A stretch of DNA of 64,000 bases from Amyelois transitella (lineage: Eukaryota; Arthropoda; Insecta; Lepidoptera; Pyralidae), in the NCBI RefSeq assembly GCF_032362555.1, contig NC_083514.1, positions 11,083,001 to 11,147,000 of the forward strand, given 5' to 3'. Below are positions 1 to 10,580 of this stretch, in pieces; position 1 is the first letter of the stretch; each line of letters starts with the position of its first letter. The notes under the pieces were generated by a model. It had not been told where the DNA came from, did not search any database, and was given only the letters and a program-made list of their open reading frames with translations. The translations under genes and the position numbers were made by a program.

Positions 1-1072
1 GGGGATATCTGAAAATCCAGACAAACTAGGTCAAGTTTCCTAAAAATAAAAGGGTACTTAAATTATATACTTTTTGTCTGATATTAAATAGGCTGATGAA
101 AAAGTCACAATTAAAATGTTTTTTACACCTCCAACAAAAGTTAATTTGATCTGAAACCTTAAAGGAATTCTTTTATCTCCAACTATCTTTTCCAGACAAA
201 GTCAATTTGCGTAAAAAGGAACGAATCTAATTTTCATTACCAGAATGTCTCCTAGATTAATTAACGCTTTTACAATTTATTACTTATAACTTTTAAATTT
301 AAAGATAGAAGTGCCCTGTATTTTTTATAATAGTTTTATCAAATACAAAAAAAATATTAAAGCAAATTATTCGCTGGCAGGAAATGTTTATTTCAAATCG
401 ATAATGTTTTTTTTTTATTTTTCTTTTAAAAATAATTTCACTCCTAAGGTAGTCTTTGTCTCTGTGCCAAATTTCATATAGGGTCTTGTAGTTTTTGAGT
501 TTATTCGTTACACTCAAAAATACAAAATTTTATCTGAATTTAATATCAGTAAAGATTAAAAAATATAATCTCATAATACTGGCAGGAAATTTTCCATTCC
601 AATATTTATTTTTTTCGCAGGTCACCGGCTTAGAAGGAGGTATATAGTTTCCGCGATTATTAAGGCATGAGCGAGCGCGGGTAAGTTACAGTGGACGGCA
701 GATCAAACGTGTTATCTTCCTATGTAAAAATATTGGAAGATTTGCATTAATAATAAAAAATTTATTAATTTCTCTAAAAAGTTCAATATAGTTCATATAG
801 GTAAAACTTTTTTAGAAACGACTATGTAAATCATAAAGAAATGCAAAATAATTAAAAATGAACCTACTTAGCCTCTGCTTTAAAGGGCCTACGCTTATGA
901 CCCGAGCACGAACGGAGTACACTCTGAGCCTAAATTCTTGTATGGTGGACCGACCTGTGAGCCCTAAACAAGCATGCTTCGAGCGTGTTTGTTCAAAGCT
1001 CGTGGTCGACAGTCCTCTGACACTTTGACGGACACAAGGTGATCGGTTTGTAAGCGGAGAATATCTTCGAAG
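1..1072. other. AT-rich DNA without recognisable gene
   Basis: No coding frame, RNA gene or known repeat could be supported. The stretch is strongly AT-rich to about 860, then more mixed. The last 200 bases lead into a tRNA-headed SINE and may belong to an older mobile element, but I could not place them. Confidence 0.5.
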
Positions 1073-1350
1073 GGCGTCGGTGGTCGAATCGGTAAGGTGC
1101 GTGATTCGCAGAAAGGCACAGGTTCGAATCCCACGTCAGCCATGTACCATTGACTATTTACGAAAGTTGTGTACATTAGTTTGAATATTAAACGATGCTT
1201 TTACGGTGAGGGAAAACATCGTGAGAAAACCTGCACATTCAGGAAACTGGATGCGTGACCATGATAGATCCAAAACGGGTTAGGTTTACAAAGGTAGTGG
1301 CGGTCCGATGGGAGTCGCTTCGTGTAAAAACCTGACTCACCCAATTCATG
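1073..1350 (+). mobile_element. tRNA-derived SINE
   Basis: The head (about 1073-1143) has pol III promoter parts: an A-box-like GGTGGTCGAATCGGT and a B-box GGTTCGAATCCC, ending like a tRNA 3' half (CACGTCAGCCA). The body then carries a stretch typical of lepidopteran tRNA-SINEs (ACATCGTGAG followed by AACCTGCACATTC). The acceptor stem is not a clean 7-bp helix, so this is a retroposon and not a working tRNA gene. The 3' border near 1350 is approximate. Confidence 0.6.
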
Positions 1351-1723
1351 GTCCATAATCAAAGACGTACCCCGGGCTTCTCTCCAGAGTGATGAAGATG
1401 CAAACGGGTATAAAAGCCAGGAGGAAGAGGAATTACTAACTTAAACGCTATCCGCTTGTTCCTACATCTTCTGCTCAATAGCCAACTCGCGTATGTAATT
1501 CGATGAGCGACCAGCCGCCAGTTTTTCCGCTCGGCGAGTGCTGCATTATCCTTTGTCGCTGAGTGCACGCTTTCAGGATTTTTCAGGATAACCAAAGTGG
1601 ATTGCCTTTTTCTGCCCTTAATTGAAGAGACTCGATTGGTTTTAAATTGTGTCATTAATGTTCGAGAATGTTTTTTTTTAAATTATTTTATTGTTTTTTA
1701 ATGCTTTAAATGTCTAAACATGA

Positions 1724-2071
1724 GAGAAAAGAACATCAACAATTAGAAAATCAACGTCTAAAATTTCTTCGAAAGCGAAGGTAGACCCGTTCATCGTCAG
1801 TCCATACCAACCTTCTGAACTGGAGAATTATTTTACTGCAACAAACCCTGGAGAACCTCTCTCTAAAAATACCTGTTTTTTATATGACCATTCACCAGAC
1901 ACTGCATCTTTTCATACTCCTTTCATACTCATACGTCGTCGTGATCCCTGCATACTCCTTTCATACTCAGTTGTTCTCATTAAACCTCAAAGTTTTAAAA
2001 AATTGGATAAACTTTATAGGTACAAAGTACTTTATAATTCTCTGTTGACCGGTAAAAATTACTTGAATTGA
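1724..2071 (+). other. 115-codon open frame without ATG, unassigned
   Basis: One frame stays open from the TGA at 1721-1723 to the TGA at 2069-2071 with no ATG near its start. Its product begins around KISSKAKVDPFIVSPYQPSE and has protein-like composition, but I recognise no family. It contains a 19-base direct repeat (CATACTCCTTTCATACTCA at about 1913 and 1951). It could be an exon, a fragment of an old mobile element, or chance. Confidence 0.2.
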
Positions 2072-2331
2072 AAATTTTGATCTGGGCTTGAAACTTCTAA
2101 TATTTGCATCTACTCATATTAGAAATCCCGCGGAAATTCTTAAATCTCTTTACACCCCAGGGCAAGATAATATTATTCGGCGTTTCGAAACCACCAAAAG
2201 GAACGCTCAACGCCTAATTTGCATATTTAATATCCGCATTCATTTCCCGCCTAATTTCTGTCTAAAAAAAATCATTTCGCATAATAAGGTGCATTACGCC
2301 TGATCAAAATTTCAGAGACCGGAAGTCGCGG

Positions 2332-2347
2332 CCGGCAGATGGCGCTG
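2332..2347 (+). promoter_or_regulatory. CTCF-like motif
   Basis: The sequence CCGGCAGATGGCGCTG fits the insect/vertebrate CTCF core AGRKGGCRSY, with a good upstream flank. This is a motif match only; occupancy is unknown. Confidence 0.3.
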
Positions 2348-3082
2348 TTTCCTTTTGTTGGTGACCACTGCACAAAGCCTACGGTTCACAACGTCTGCTC
2401 TGCAATATTCAAAATGTTGGTTAGACATGCGAAAATCAACTTTATGTTTCGCCAAATATGAATCAAATGATATGAAAGAACAATACTGTTCTCTTTTCGA
2501 AATATGCACTTAGTTTACCACGCAACTTTATTTCTTCACCGTGACACACGCAAAGTAGACTTTGTAGCTTTCTAATAAGGGTTAATAAATAAAATTCAGA
2601 GTGCAGAACGCTATTTAAAATATGCAAGTAGTTGAGGACGAGTAATTTGGCCGTCTCGTTGATTTAATATCGTTCGAGCGAAAGGCAAAACCTTTCAGGC
2701 GTTGCGCAGTTCTCAAAGTTAGTAGAAAGTCATGTATCCGTAGATATATCTTTTGATTTTGAGGTGTCTGTTGGTAATTGGTATAACAACATCGTTAATA
2801 CGTTAAAATGTGTTGTTATACGAGAAACATATTAGTCAAACATTGTAAAGTGATTTGGCAAAGTTTTAGAGGTCGGTCCTTAAAACAAAAATTTTTATGT
2901 TCTATTCTAAGCGCATTTGACCTTTAGTCGCCTTTAATGCCCACGACAAATAAAAATTAGTTTATTAGACGTTACCTACGTCTATTTTAATTTAAGATGA
3001 TTTTTTTTTATTTGAGACGATGAATAATGTTACTCATCTTTATGTTGCAGTGCACTTTGTTATCGCTTCTTCTGCACTAACG

Positions 3083-3222
3083 CCTTGGAAGCGGCAGTAA
3101 ACTTAGTTTTAAGTCATTTATTTGACGTCAACCAATGTTGTGAAACCAAAAGATTTGACAATTATTAAGCGATATCAAGTATCCTATAATAATGAAGAAA
3201 AATTTTGAATTTGAATTAAAAA
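3083..3222 (+). repeat. LINE 3'-end repeat, family D (GGAAGCGGCAGT)
   Basis: It runs from CCTTGGAAGCGGCAGT through GACGTCAACCAATGTTG to an AT-rich end GAATTTGAATT. The same sequence recurs at about 20007 in plus and about 23834 in minus orientation, so it is an interspersed repeat. It looks like the 3' untranslated end of a lepidopteran LINE; the family name is not established here. Confidence 0.6.
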
Positions 3223-4632
3223 AAAATTATACACAGCCATATTGGTCCAGTGCACTTTAAGCGCATCACGCATTTTAACCGGGCACCTTATGAATTCGGC
3301 CACCGACGCTCTTGACCTTTATTTCAGTACCCAAGGAAACAGTCTATAATAGGTGTCCATTAAAAAAAGTTTCCGTGCAAAACTATCTATAATCTATGGT
3401 ATAACTCGTACAAAGACAGATGCACAGTTCTGTTCCAATCTTCCAGTGTTGCCCGATGTATTTACATTGTTGCTTACAACTTTGAAAAGATATTGAATCG
3501 AGCGAGCGAACTCGAAATGTTTCATTCTCTTTTTATTGTCGTCTTGCTATGATTTCATATTGAATTTTCTCGATTCACAGAATGTAAAGTATCAGGGACA
3601 TTTTCTTGGCGGACACTTCAACTTTGAAGCAAATTGATGAATAAGCAAATACGCTACGTCGTGAAGTGAGCGCGTCTCTTCTAAAAAGTCGATGGGAACA
3701 ACTATTTTTTTATAGTCTTTTCTATCATTACATCAAATAACTTTTAAATATTTTTTTACAAAACAAAATACTATTTTTTCTCTTTGTCATAATAATCTAA
3801 TATCTATTGTATGGAGAAGCCTACAAACATGAAACGTGACCTTCTGAGGCCTGATACGAGAGACGTTCACCCATACAAACACGTCTTTATCTTTAAAGGG
3901 GAAGACAGAGCCAATAGCCACGAGACTGTAAGTCCAAGTATAGGTGGATGGCTTAAGAGAAGAATCTCAAATTTGTAAGAATATATCCCACTAAATTAAA
4001 AAGTAAAATATACATTTTATTTAATACATTTCCTCACTTTACTCCAGAGGATAAATTACGAGCGCGATAAAACTCCGCAGATATTAATAAATCGTACTGC
4101 TCCGCGAATGCGGACATTTTGTATCTGTTCGCGACAACGTAACGCCGCAACTTTGTATTTATCTCCTTACTTGCCACAAAGGAAATTATTTATTTATTTA
4201 CTCTCCACTTGCAAATAAATCTGTTCATTGTACAGTTTTGTAAAGGAAGGAAGTTTCTGAGTAAGTTGGTCACAGTGGAATGGATTGGTGAAAAGATTAA
4301 TGGCGCTAGTTTATGAGACCGGTTTAAGTGCCTAATGTGACCACGTTTTTTTTGTTGAGAAAATCAGTTCTCTATAATATAAATACTGGGTTTGGACAAG
4401 TCTTTAAACTGAGGATGCTGGAAAGTGATATGAGAAACATGTTCCCAGAAAAATAGATTAGGAACAAACAAAAGGAATACGTTTATATGGATAGCGTAGT
4501 GACGAATTTTATTGATACGAATAGGTTGTTAGACAAGTATAATATCTTTCAGGTTATAAATTATATTCGATGATGAAGTGATAAACTAAATTAAATATCT
4601 TATAAATTATAATACATACATTAATTAATAAT
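3223..4632. other. Non-coding DNA, no feature recognised
   Basis: I see no supported gene, RNA or repeat in this stretch. It is AT-rich with scattered short open frames only. Confidence 0.45.
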
Positions 4633-4805
4633 TACGTCTATATCCCTTGCGGGGTAGACAGAGCCAACAGTCTTAAAAAGACTGATAGGCCACGTTCAGC
4701 TGTTTGGCTTAATATACAATTGAGATTCAAATAGTGACAGGTTGCTAGCCTGTCGCCTAAAAGAAGAATCCCAAGTTTATGAGCCTGTCCCTTAATCGTC
4801 TTTTA
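4633..4805 (-). mobile_element. TATG-tail SINE, truncated copy
   Basis: Minus-strand copy of the main SINE of this window. The tail-side part (ACGTCTATATCCCTTGCGGG) is at the left, followed by the body (GTGACAGGTTGCTAGCC). The copy stops at TCGTCTTTTACA, before the head GTGCCGTGTGGTTCCCGG. A second, different-headed copy abuts its right end. Confidence 0.75.
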
Positions 4806-4914
4806 CATACATAAATCACGCCTCTTTCCCGGAGGGGTAGGCAGAGCCATCAGTCTTGAAACGAATGAAATATTGAGGAAAAGATAGACCTGTCCAATCG
4901 ACAATTAAGTTATT
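4806..4914 (-). mobile_element. Variant SINE with LINE-L-type tail
   Basis: Read on the minus strand, it has a head not found in the main SINE (TTGTCGATTGGACAGGTCTA, then CAATATTTCATTC). It next carries the SINE segment TCAAGACTGATGGCTCTG and ends with the LINE-L version of the tail (CCTACCCCTCCGGGAAAGAG, GCGTGATTTATGTATG). The same head occurs at 5444 with the SINE version of the tail. The element is therefore modular. Confidence 0.65.
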
Positions 4915-5167
4915 AAACCTTAAGCTTGCATAAATTACACACAATGATGAAGATTTTCATTCAAGGAAACTTTAAGTACATTATAAAGCTCAATTTGTCT
5001 AAACCCTTGGTCCCCGGCGAGCCGCGTCGCAGCCTTTAAGGCGGTTTATGGCGCAGTATGGCCGAGCCTTAAGCTCACAATCTGCTAGACACGAAGCTAT
5101 GATAATAACTGCCCTCCGAGTTAATTCGGAGTATGAGATTTGTAGCTTAAATTGTATGTCCGTTTGA

Positions 5168-5418
5168 TACATACATATGGTCACGTCTATATCCCTTGCG
5201 GGGTAGACAGAGCCAACAGTCTTGAAAAGACTGATTGGCCATATACAGCTATTTGGCTTAATGATAGAATTTGGATTCAAATAGTGACAGGTTGCTAGCC
5301 CATCGCCTAAAAAAAGAATCCCACGTTTGTAAGCCTATTTCGCCTTTTACGACATCCATGGGAAAGAGATGGAGTGGTCCTATTCTTTTTTGTGTTGGTG
5401 CTGGGAACGACACGGCAA
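5168..5418 (-). mobile_element. Full-length TATG-tail SINE with target duplication
   Basis: Complete ~250-bp copy. The microsatellite tail (ATACATACATATGG) is at the left and the head complement (GGGAACGACACGGCA) at the right. It is flanked by a perfect 13-base direct repeat, TATGTCCGTTTGA (5155-5167 and 5419-5431). That is the expected signature of target-primed retroposition and fixes both ends of the element. Confidence 0.88.
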
Positions 5419-5443
5419 TATGTCCGTTTGACTTAGTTATAAT

Positions 5444-5554
5444 TACTTAATTGTCGATTGGACAGATCTATCTATTCCACAATATTTCATTCCTTTCAAG
5501 ACTGTTGGCTCTGTCTACCCCGCAAGGGATATAGACGTGACTACATGTATGTAA
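5444..5554 (+). mobile_element. Variant-head SINE with TATG tail
   Basis: It has the head TTGTCGATTGGACAGATCTA and CAATATTTCATTC, joined to TTTCAAGACTGTTGGCTCTG and the standard SINE tail (CCCCGCAAGGGATATAGACG, TGACTACATGTATG). It is an inverted relative of the copy at 4806-4914. A short fragment of the main SINE (about 5593-5652, plus strand) follows. Confidence 0.65.
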
Positions 5555-5932
5555 AAGTCCTAATAATCATTCTTTGAATTTCCGGAACTTTACAATAGGA
5601 CCATTCCCTCCCTTTCCCATGTATGACGTAAAAGACGACTAAGGGATAGACTAATTAAACAGTAAAGGTTGCTAAAAGGTGACAACTGCTATGGCTAATT
5701 AAACAAATAAATAACTATGTCTTTTGCTAAACTACTTTATATGTAGTTAAATTTTTATGTAAGTACCTTAAAATAGTCCATCGGATTCAATAAAGGCGAA
5801 AGGCAACAAAAAATATACAAACATTTCCCTCATAAAATAAAAGTTTATGGTGAGGTCGTTCGCACGTTTCTTTCATATGCATAGTGTCGCATTCAGCAAA
5901 TGCACCTTTGCAATGCGCGTCGGGTCCCAAGG

Positions 5933-5989
5933 CGTAGCGCTTTCGTAGCGGTCGTAGCACGGCTACGAGAGAGCTACGAGCCGCCTACG
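5933..5989. repeat. Phased CGTAG/CTACG dyad array
   Basis: CGTAG starts at 5933, 5944 and 5953; CTACG starts at 5963, 5974 and 5985. The spacings are 11, 9, 10, 11 and 11 bases. Three forward copies are followed by three inverted copies, giving a quasi-palindrome in which every copy lies on about the same face of the helix. Function is unknown. Confidence 0.6.
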
Positions 5990-6568
5990 ATGAAGAACAT
6001 CAATATTTTGTAGTGTTTTCAACAAGTTTTATTGTGAGGCAAATATACGATGATTTTATAGGTTTAGGAGAAGTGAAAGAGAATAAAGTATAGGTAATAT
6101 GATCAAAGTGATCATGAATAAAAGAAAATATGTTTTTTTTTATTTATTACATTCTTATTAATTCTAACTTATGCTTGTAACCCCGCCCCGTTAAACTAAA
6201 ATTCCTGGCATTTAATTATTTAAAATATACCTTTTTAAGGATTTAAATTTGTATTTTTCAAAACAAGTTTTAACATAATTGGTTTAATAGTTTATCAGTT
6301 AAGAGGTTACAAACAAACTTATTTTTGAATTTGTAAATATATATATGTATTTATAAAGTATGTGTGTGTATGTAAAAGATGGCTCTGGAGCCTCCCTGGC
6401 TCATGTGACGTCATAGAAAATCATTGGATTCCCCGCAATTTCTCTAAAAGCACGCGAGGTGCCCGCGACACTTTCACTCCGAAGTGTCGAGCTGTGAAGG
6501 GTGGATAGCACGGCCCTCGGGACTAAGGACTCTTTACAGGATAAGATTCCAAGAGTTATTTGAGTTTG

Positions 6569-6748
6569 TATAGAAAAGAGAATGTTTAGATGGTTTGGTC
6601 GTGTAGATAGGATGTATGAAATTAGGTTAACTAAGAAAATATAAAAGGAGAGTACAAATGGGAATGCCTAGACTAGAACCTTGAGAAGAGCTTTGTCTTG
6701 GATGCAAAACAGTACACAGTGATTGCAGCAAGAGGAATGATATAATCG
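6569..6748 (+). mobile_element. LINE-L ORF2 C-terminal fragment, decayed
   Basis: Translates in part as RMFRWFGRVDRMYEIRLTKK, then a stop, then in another frame TLRRALSWMQNSTQ. This resembles the C-terminal region after the reverse transcriptase in RTE-like LINEs. A longer copy of the same tail protein is at 32620. Stops and shifts show that it is dead. Confidence 0.55.
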
Positions 6749-8061
6749 GGCATAGAAGCGTATATATATGTATAAAGTTAATTTGTAAATTAAAGCAACA
6801 CTACATGGTACAAAAACATAACCTTGTATACGCTAAAAAAATTATTCTGAAAACCGCATCGTATAAACGAACCTTACCTGCCCATCAACACCTTGAGTGA
6901 TACAAGCTTTTTGTGGAGAGCTTTCGCGTCATACGCGACATTATTCCTGAAGCTTCTAAAGTACAACCTGTTTGATTACTCCGAGTGGGGATTAGTCTAC
7001 TTAAGTGAGTGTGTTATGAAGACAACGCTCTGCTTACAACGAAACGTGATATTTGCTGTCAGTACCATACATTCCTTTGCTTTAGTGTATTTGTGTTAGT
7101 TTTACATCTACGTAATGATGGAATGGAGGTTATTTTTTATCATGACAAAATGTTCATATATAAATCTATCGAGGACAGATTCGATAATGTAGAACGAAAA
7201 AAAATTTGCAAAGTTTTCATATAAATAAATCATTCGCCAAACAATGGGATATTTTTTAACGTCTTTAGCATCTATGTTACAATTTAATTTAAAAAGGATT
7301 TTTATTGATAAATTTTACTGTTCAATAATGCTATTAGCATAAAGTCCGCCTATTATACTTTACAAATTGTAATTCAAGATATAAATTTGAACAAATTATT
7401 CTTAAGAAAGATAAATAATTGCATTCATCAAAGTAAATATGTACATGCTTTATTCTAACGTCAAGGAATTATATCCTAGACTAAATCAACGAATTTACCC
7501 CCAAATTGCCACCATAAAACATGACACTCCTTCTCACGCAGTCGTGCAAACACATTGAAGCCTGAACTGCGCCCGTGGGCTTCCCTACAATATCTCTAAA
7601 CAAGTTTCTTGGACTGGGAACAATTTGCATAATATCTGCATTTTTATACCGACGTTTGTTAGCGGAACTTTCCTTCGTTTCAGAACTTCTCGGCCGCTCC
7701 ACAATTATAATATTTACGGCATCCCTTTTGTGTATTATGTCGTATTAAAAAAAATACTGATGATTAGTGGAGTGACGCAGGGCATACTTAAATTATAACC
7801 ATCTAAACGAAAAACATGACACTTTTTAATCTCTGCCCTATCACAGTTTGGACTGCTAGACATGACACATCAATAATTAAAGTCAACCTTACATTCAAAA
7901 TAATAGTCAGTTATATATATGCCAGGCTATTCGGATGCTACTTTAACTATGATCCTGGAATGGTCAAGTCACTCCTGTCTGACCGCCTCAATCTAGGAAA
8001 ACCTTACCCATATCGAATCATGATCATAAGAGAAATACTTAGTAGTAAATCTAATACTAAT
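6749..8061. other. Non-coding DNA, no feature recognised
   Basis: Several short open frames exist, including one on the minus strand at 7481-7702. None matches a family I know or has supporting splice or start context. Confidence 0.4.
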
Positions 8062-8170
8062 CTCAATTCCATCATTAAGCAATGCAGCTGAACATGGCCT
8101 TTAAGTCTTTGCGAGACTGTTGGTTCTGTCTACCCCGTAAGAGATAAAAACTTGATTATATGTATGTATG
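8062..8170 (+). mobile_element. TATG-tail SINE, 5'-truncated
   Basis: It runs from TCTCAATTCCATCATTAAGC through GAGACTGTTGGTTCTGTCTA to a TATGTATGTATG tail. Only the 3' third is present. Confidence 0.75.
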
Positions 8171-8636
8171 CCTTTGCTGAACAAATTCATAATTTATGAT
8201 TCTACTACATATGTTTTTTTTTCTTTTTTAAGGGCAATAAAGATAATTTGTATTGTATGTAAATGTAAAAATATTTTTACTACAATCGTTCATAAACAAA
8301 GTTTAGTGAACGGCTCCGTCACGCCAGTCATCCGAAGCGAGATTCGAACTGACGTACCTCTCTGTTCGCGCTGATTTCCGTGGGGACTTAGCCGTTGCGT
8401 CTTCGTATCTAAAGGGAGTGCGGTTCAATGATTATACATAGCGGCTTAGTGCGTGATCAGTATTAAAATATCTTGAACTATTTTGAAGGTAATGTTGCTG
8501 TTAGATAATGCTATTAGCATTAAGTCGGCTATTTACTTTACAAATTGTAATTGTTACGATAAACAAATAAATACTCTTTTTATCGCTTTCATACAATAAA
8601 GTGATAGCAAACAAGTTTTAAGTCTTAATATTAATT

Positions 8637-8733
8637 CCCATGGATGTCGTAAAAGTCGCCTTTTATGGACATCCATGGGAAAAAGAAGGAGTGGTCCTAT
8701 TCTTTTTTTATTGGTGCCGGTAACCACACGGCA
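8637..8733 (-). mobile_element. SINE head fragment with inverted duplicate
   Basis: The head half of the SINE on the minus strand (TGGGAAAAAGAAGGAGTGGTC to ACCACACGGCACT) is preceded by a short inverted copy of its own CCCATGGATGTCGTAAAAG segment. The result is a quasi-palindrome at about 8637-8682. Confidence 0.6.
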
Positions 8734-8971
8734 CTGTATCATTGTCAAATGAATAACTGAATTTAATTGACATACCTATGTATATTTAATGACGTTCATT
8801 TGAAATAGTCACCTGTTCAATGTCCATGTTAAAATACTCATACTGTAAAGTTGTAATGGGTAGTAACGGTTACTCAGTTATCGGACTATCGTATATTTAG
8901 ATCGTGGGGATATTCAGGTCAAGTGTACCTACACTAAATCCACGAGCTTGCATGAAGTATGTTATGAACGT

Positions 8972-9236
8972 ACATACATACATATCGTCACGTCTATATC
9001 CCTTGCGGGGTAGACAGAGCCAACAGTCTTGAAAAGACTAAATGACCACGTTTAGCTATTTGGCTTAATGATAGAATTGGGATTCAAATAGTGACAGGTT
9101 GCTAGCCCGTCGCCGTAAAAAGAATCACAAGTTTGTAATCCTATCCCTTAGTCGCCTTTTACGACATCCATTGGAAAGAGATGGAGTGATCCTATTATTT
9201 TTTGTATTGGTGCCGGGAACCACACGGCATGTGCAC
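8972..9236 (-). mobile_element. Full-length TATG-tail SINE nested in a LINE-L tail
   Basis: Complete minus-strand copy from ACATACATACATATCGTCACG to CCGGGAACCACACGGCATG. The repeat GTTATGAACGT flanks it (8961-8971 and 9237-9247). The sequence on both sides (GAGCTTGCATGAAG to the left, GAACGTGGTTGAAC to the right) is one interrupted LINE-L 3' end. Confidence 0.8.
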
Positions 9237-9247
9237 GTTATGAACGT

Positions 9248-9343
9248 GGTTGAACTGAAAGTAAAATTTAGGTATCATGGCAACTGCAAAAATTTAGTCT
9301 CTGCCTATCCCTCCTGATAAAGTATTTTTACGAGTATGTATGT
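9248..9343 (+). mobile_element. LINE-L 3' end, right part
   Basis: Diverged copy of the LINE-L tail (GGCAACTGCAAAAATTTAGT, CTCTGCCTATCCCTCC, then GAGTATGTATG). Its left part lies before the SINE, at about 8940-8971. Confidence 0.55.
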
Positions 9344-9361
9344 TAGACAGCTTATAGCCTA

Positions 9362-9575
9362 AGAGCTAGTGAACCCTCCGAGTAACGGTGTTCCTGTAAG
9401 GCTAGAAATTTGTAGAGTGATGATTCATAGCACACCAAGGCCAAAAATCATGACCTGGCAGGCATCTGCCCTGCACGTCATCAACACTTTTATTTTTTTA
9501 AATGTAAAATACATAGGAAAAAAAAACTTCCTGCTGTAAGCTTCAAAATTTAATATCATCTATTTTATTTATTGA
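9362..9575 (+). repeat. Left arm (part 1) of large inverted duplication
   Basis: From AGAGCTAGTGAACCCTCCG to TTTATTTATTGA. It is the near-identical reverse complement of about 12,960-13,175, with only a few differences around the poly-T run near 9,491-9,515. The arm is broken after 9,575 by a 1,725-bp insertion and resumes at 11,301. Confidence 0.85.
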
Positions 9576-9845
9576 CTAGCTGTGCCTGCGACTTCGTCCG
9601 CGTGGTATAGTTATTTTGGGCATCATTGAAACCTCAAGGATGCTCCTTCCCCGATTTTTTTCACATTTTTTATTACATCTTCGCTCCTAATAGTTGCAGC
9701 TAGACGTTATATAGCCTAAAGCCTTCCTCGATAAATGGTCTATTCAACACAAAAAGAATTGTTCAATTCGAATCAGTAGTTCTTGAGATTAGCGCATTCA
9801 AACAAACAAACAAAGTCTTCAGTTTTATAATATTAGTATAGATTA
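9576..9845 (+). mobile_element. Family A LINE 3'-end repeat
   Basis: Begins CTAGCTGTGCCTGCGACTTC and GTCCGCGTGGTATAGTTATT, then carries TTTGGGCATCATTGAAACCTC. It ends AGCGCATTCAAACAAACAAAC and ATATTAGTATAGAT. Other copies lie at about 25786 (minus), 30196, 51476, 52361/53140 and 55172. It forms the left edge of the insertion that interrupts the inverted-duplication arm. Confidence 0.7.
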
Positions 9846-9974
9846 ATCTAAGTGCCTATTTAAACTAAAAAAAATATTCTAATAGTATTATAACCAGAAA
9901 TATGTGTACCTACAACTTACAAAAGAAAAAGAAATGAAAGTAAAGAAACGCCTGTGCAAATCTTGCCGTCGTCG

Positions 9975-10580
9975 AGTCTTCCCACACTCCCTTAGGGGAA
10001 TCGGAGTAAATTGGTCAGGGCTTTTGGCCCTCTTCAATGGCATCATCGCTGCCTACGACTGTAGGCAGGTCGATGGTGCGGCCGTGGCCTGGGTCTTCAC
10101 GTCTTTATACACTGGGAGTTCCCATCGGCGGCGGCATCGTCACTGGTCGACGACGTCTGCCGCAAAGCAGCGAGGGGAGGGTTTCACCCGACGGCCCGGA
10201 GGGCAGGCGTGGAGCGGCGCGATGCCGCGCAGGTGGCTGTGTAATGACGCATCCGCCCTCTCGAACATCTAGGTTCTCCCACTTCAGGTTCCTGAGGATC
10301 GTCGAGTTCCTCACGTAGCGCAGGGTTGTTTCCGACGACTGCTCTGAGACTTTGGTTCTCTTGGGCTCTGAGTCTTCTCCTATTGGTCTCAGAGCAGTAT
10401 GCGCCGCCGGGGCCGCGTACGTGAGGCGGGATCTGACGTACGTTTGGTAGATCCCGAGCTTCGTCCTCAGGGGGAGGCTGGAGGAGAGAACTGCGTGAAG
10501 TCTTCCCCTGGCTGCCTTGGTCATGAAGCTTGCACTCGCCTCCCGCCCCTTTTATACCCTGCCGCCGCGAGACGCGTCGA
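9975..10580 (-). mobile_element. Jockey-like LINE 3' end (ORF2 C-terminus, pseudogene)
   Basis: Minus-strand translation gives GRLHAVLSSSLPLRTKLGIY followed by [14 protein letters not shown]. It continues in shifted frames with [20 protein letters not shown] and YVRNSTILRNLKWENL. This is the region after the reverse transcriptase in Jockey-clade ORF2. Frameshifts and a missing start make it non-functional. The 3' untranslated part (9975-10180) matches the copy at about 45,050-45,230. Confidence 0.75.

Noticed and set aside
1073..1145. tRNA-like sequence with B-box
   Set aside because: Acceptor and anticodon stems do not pair, and a SINE body follows. The same holds for the heads at 16743, 27520, 56900 and 60920.
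7481..7702. 73-codon minus-strand frame
   Set aside because: A cysteine-containing stretch hinted at a zinc knuckle in a neighbouring frame, but the spacing does not fit CCHC and the frames are not joined.
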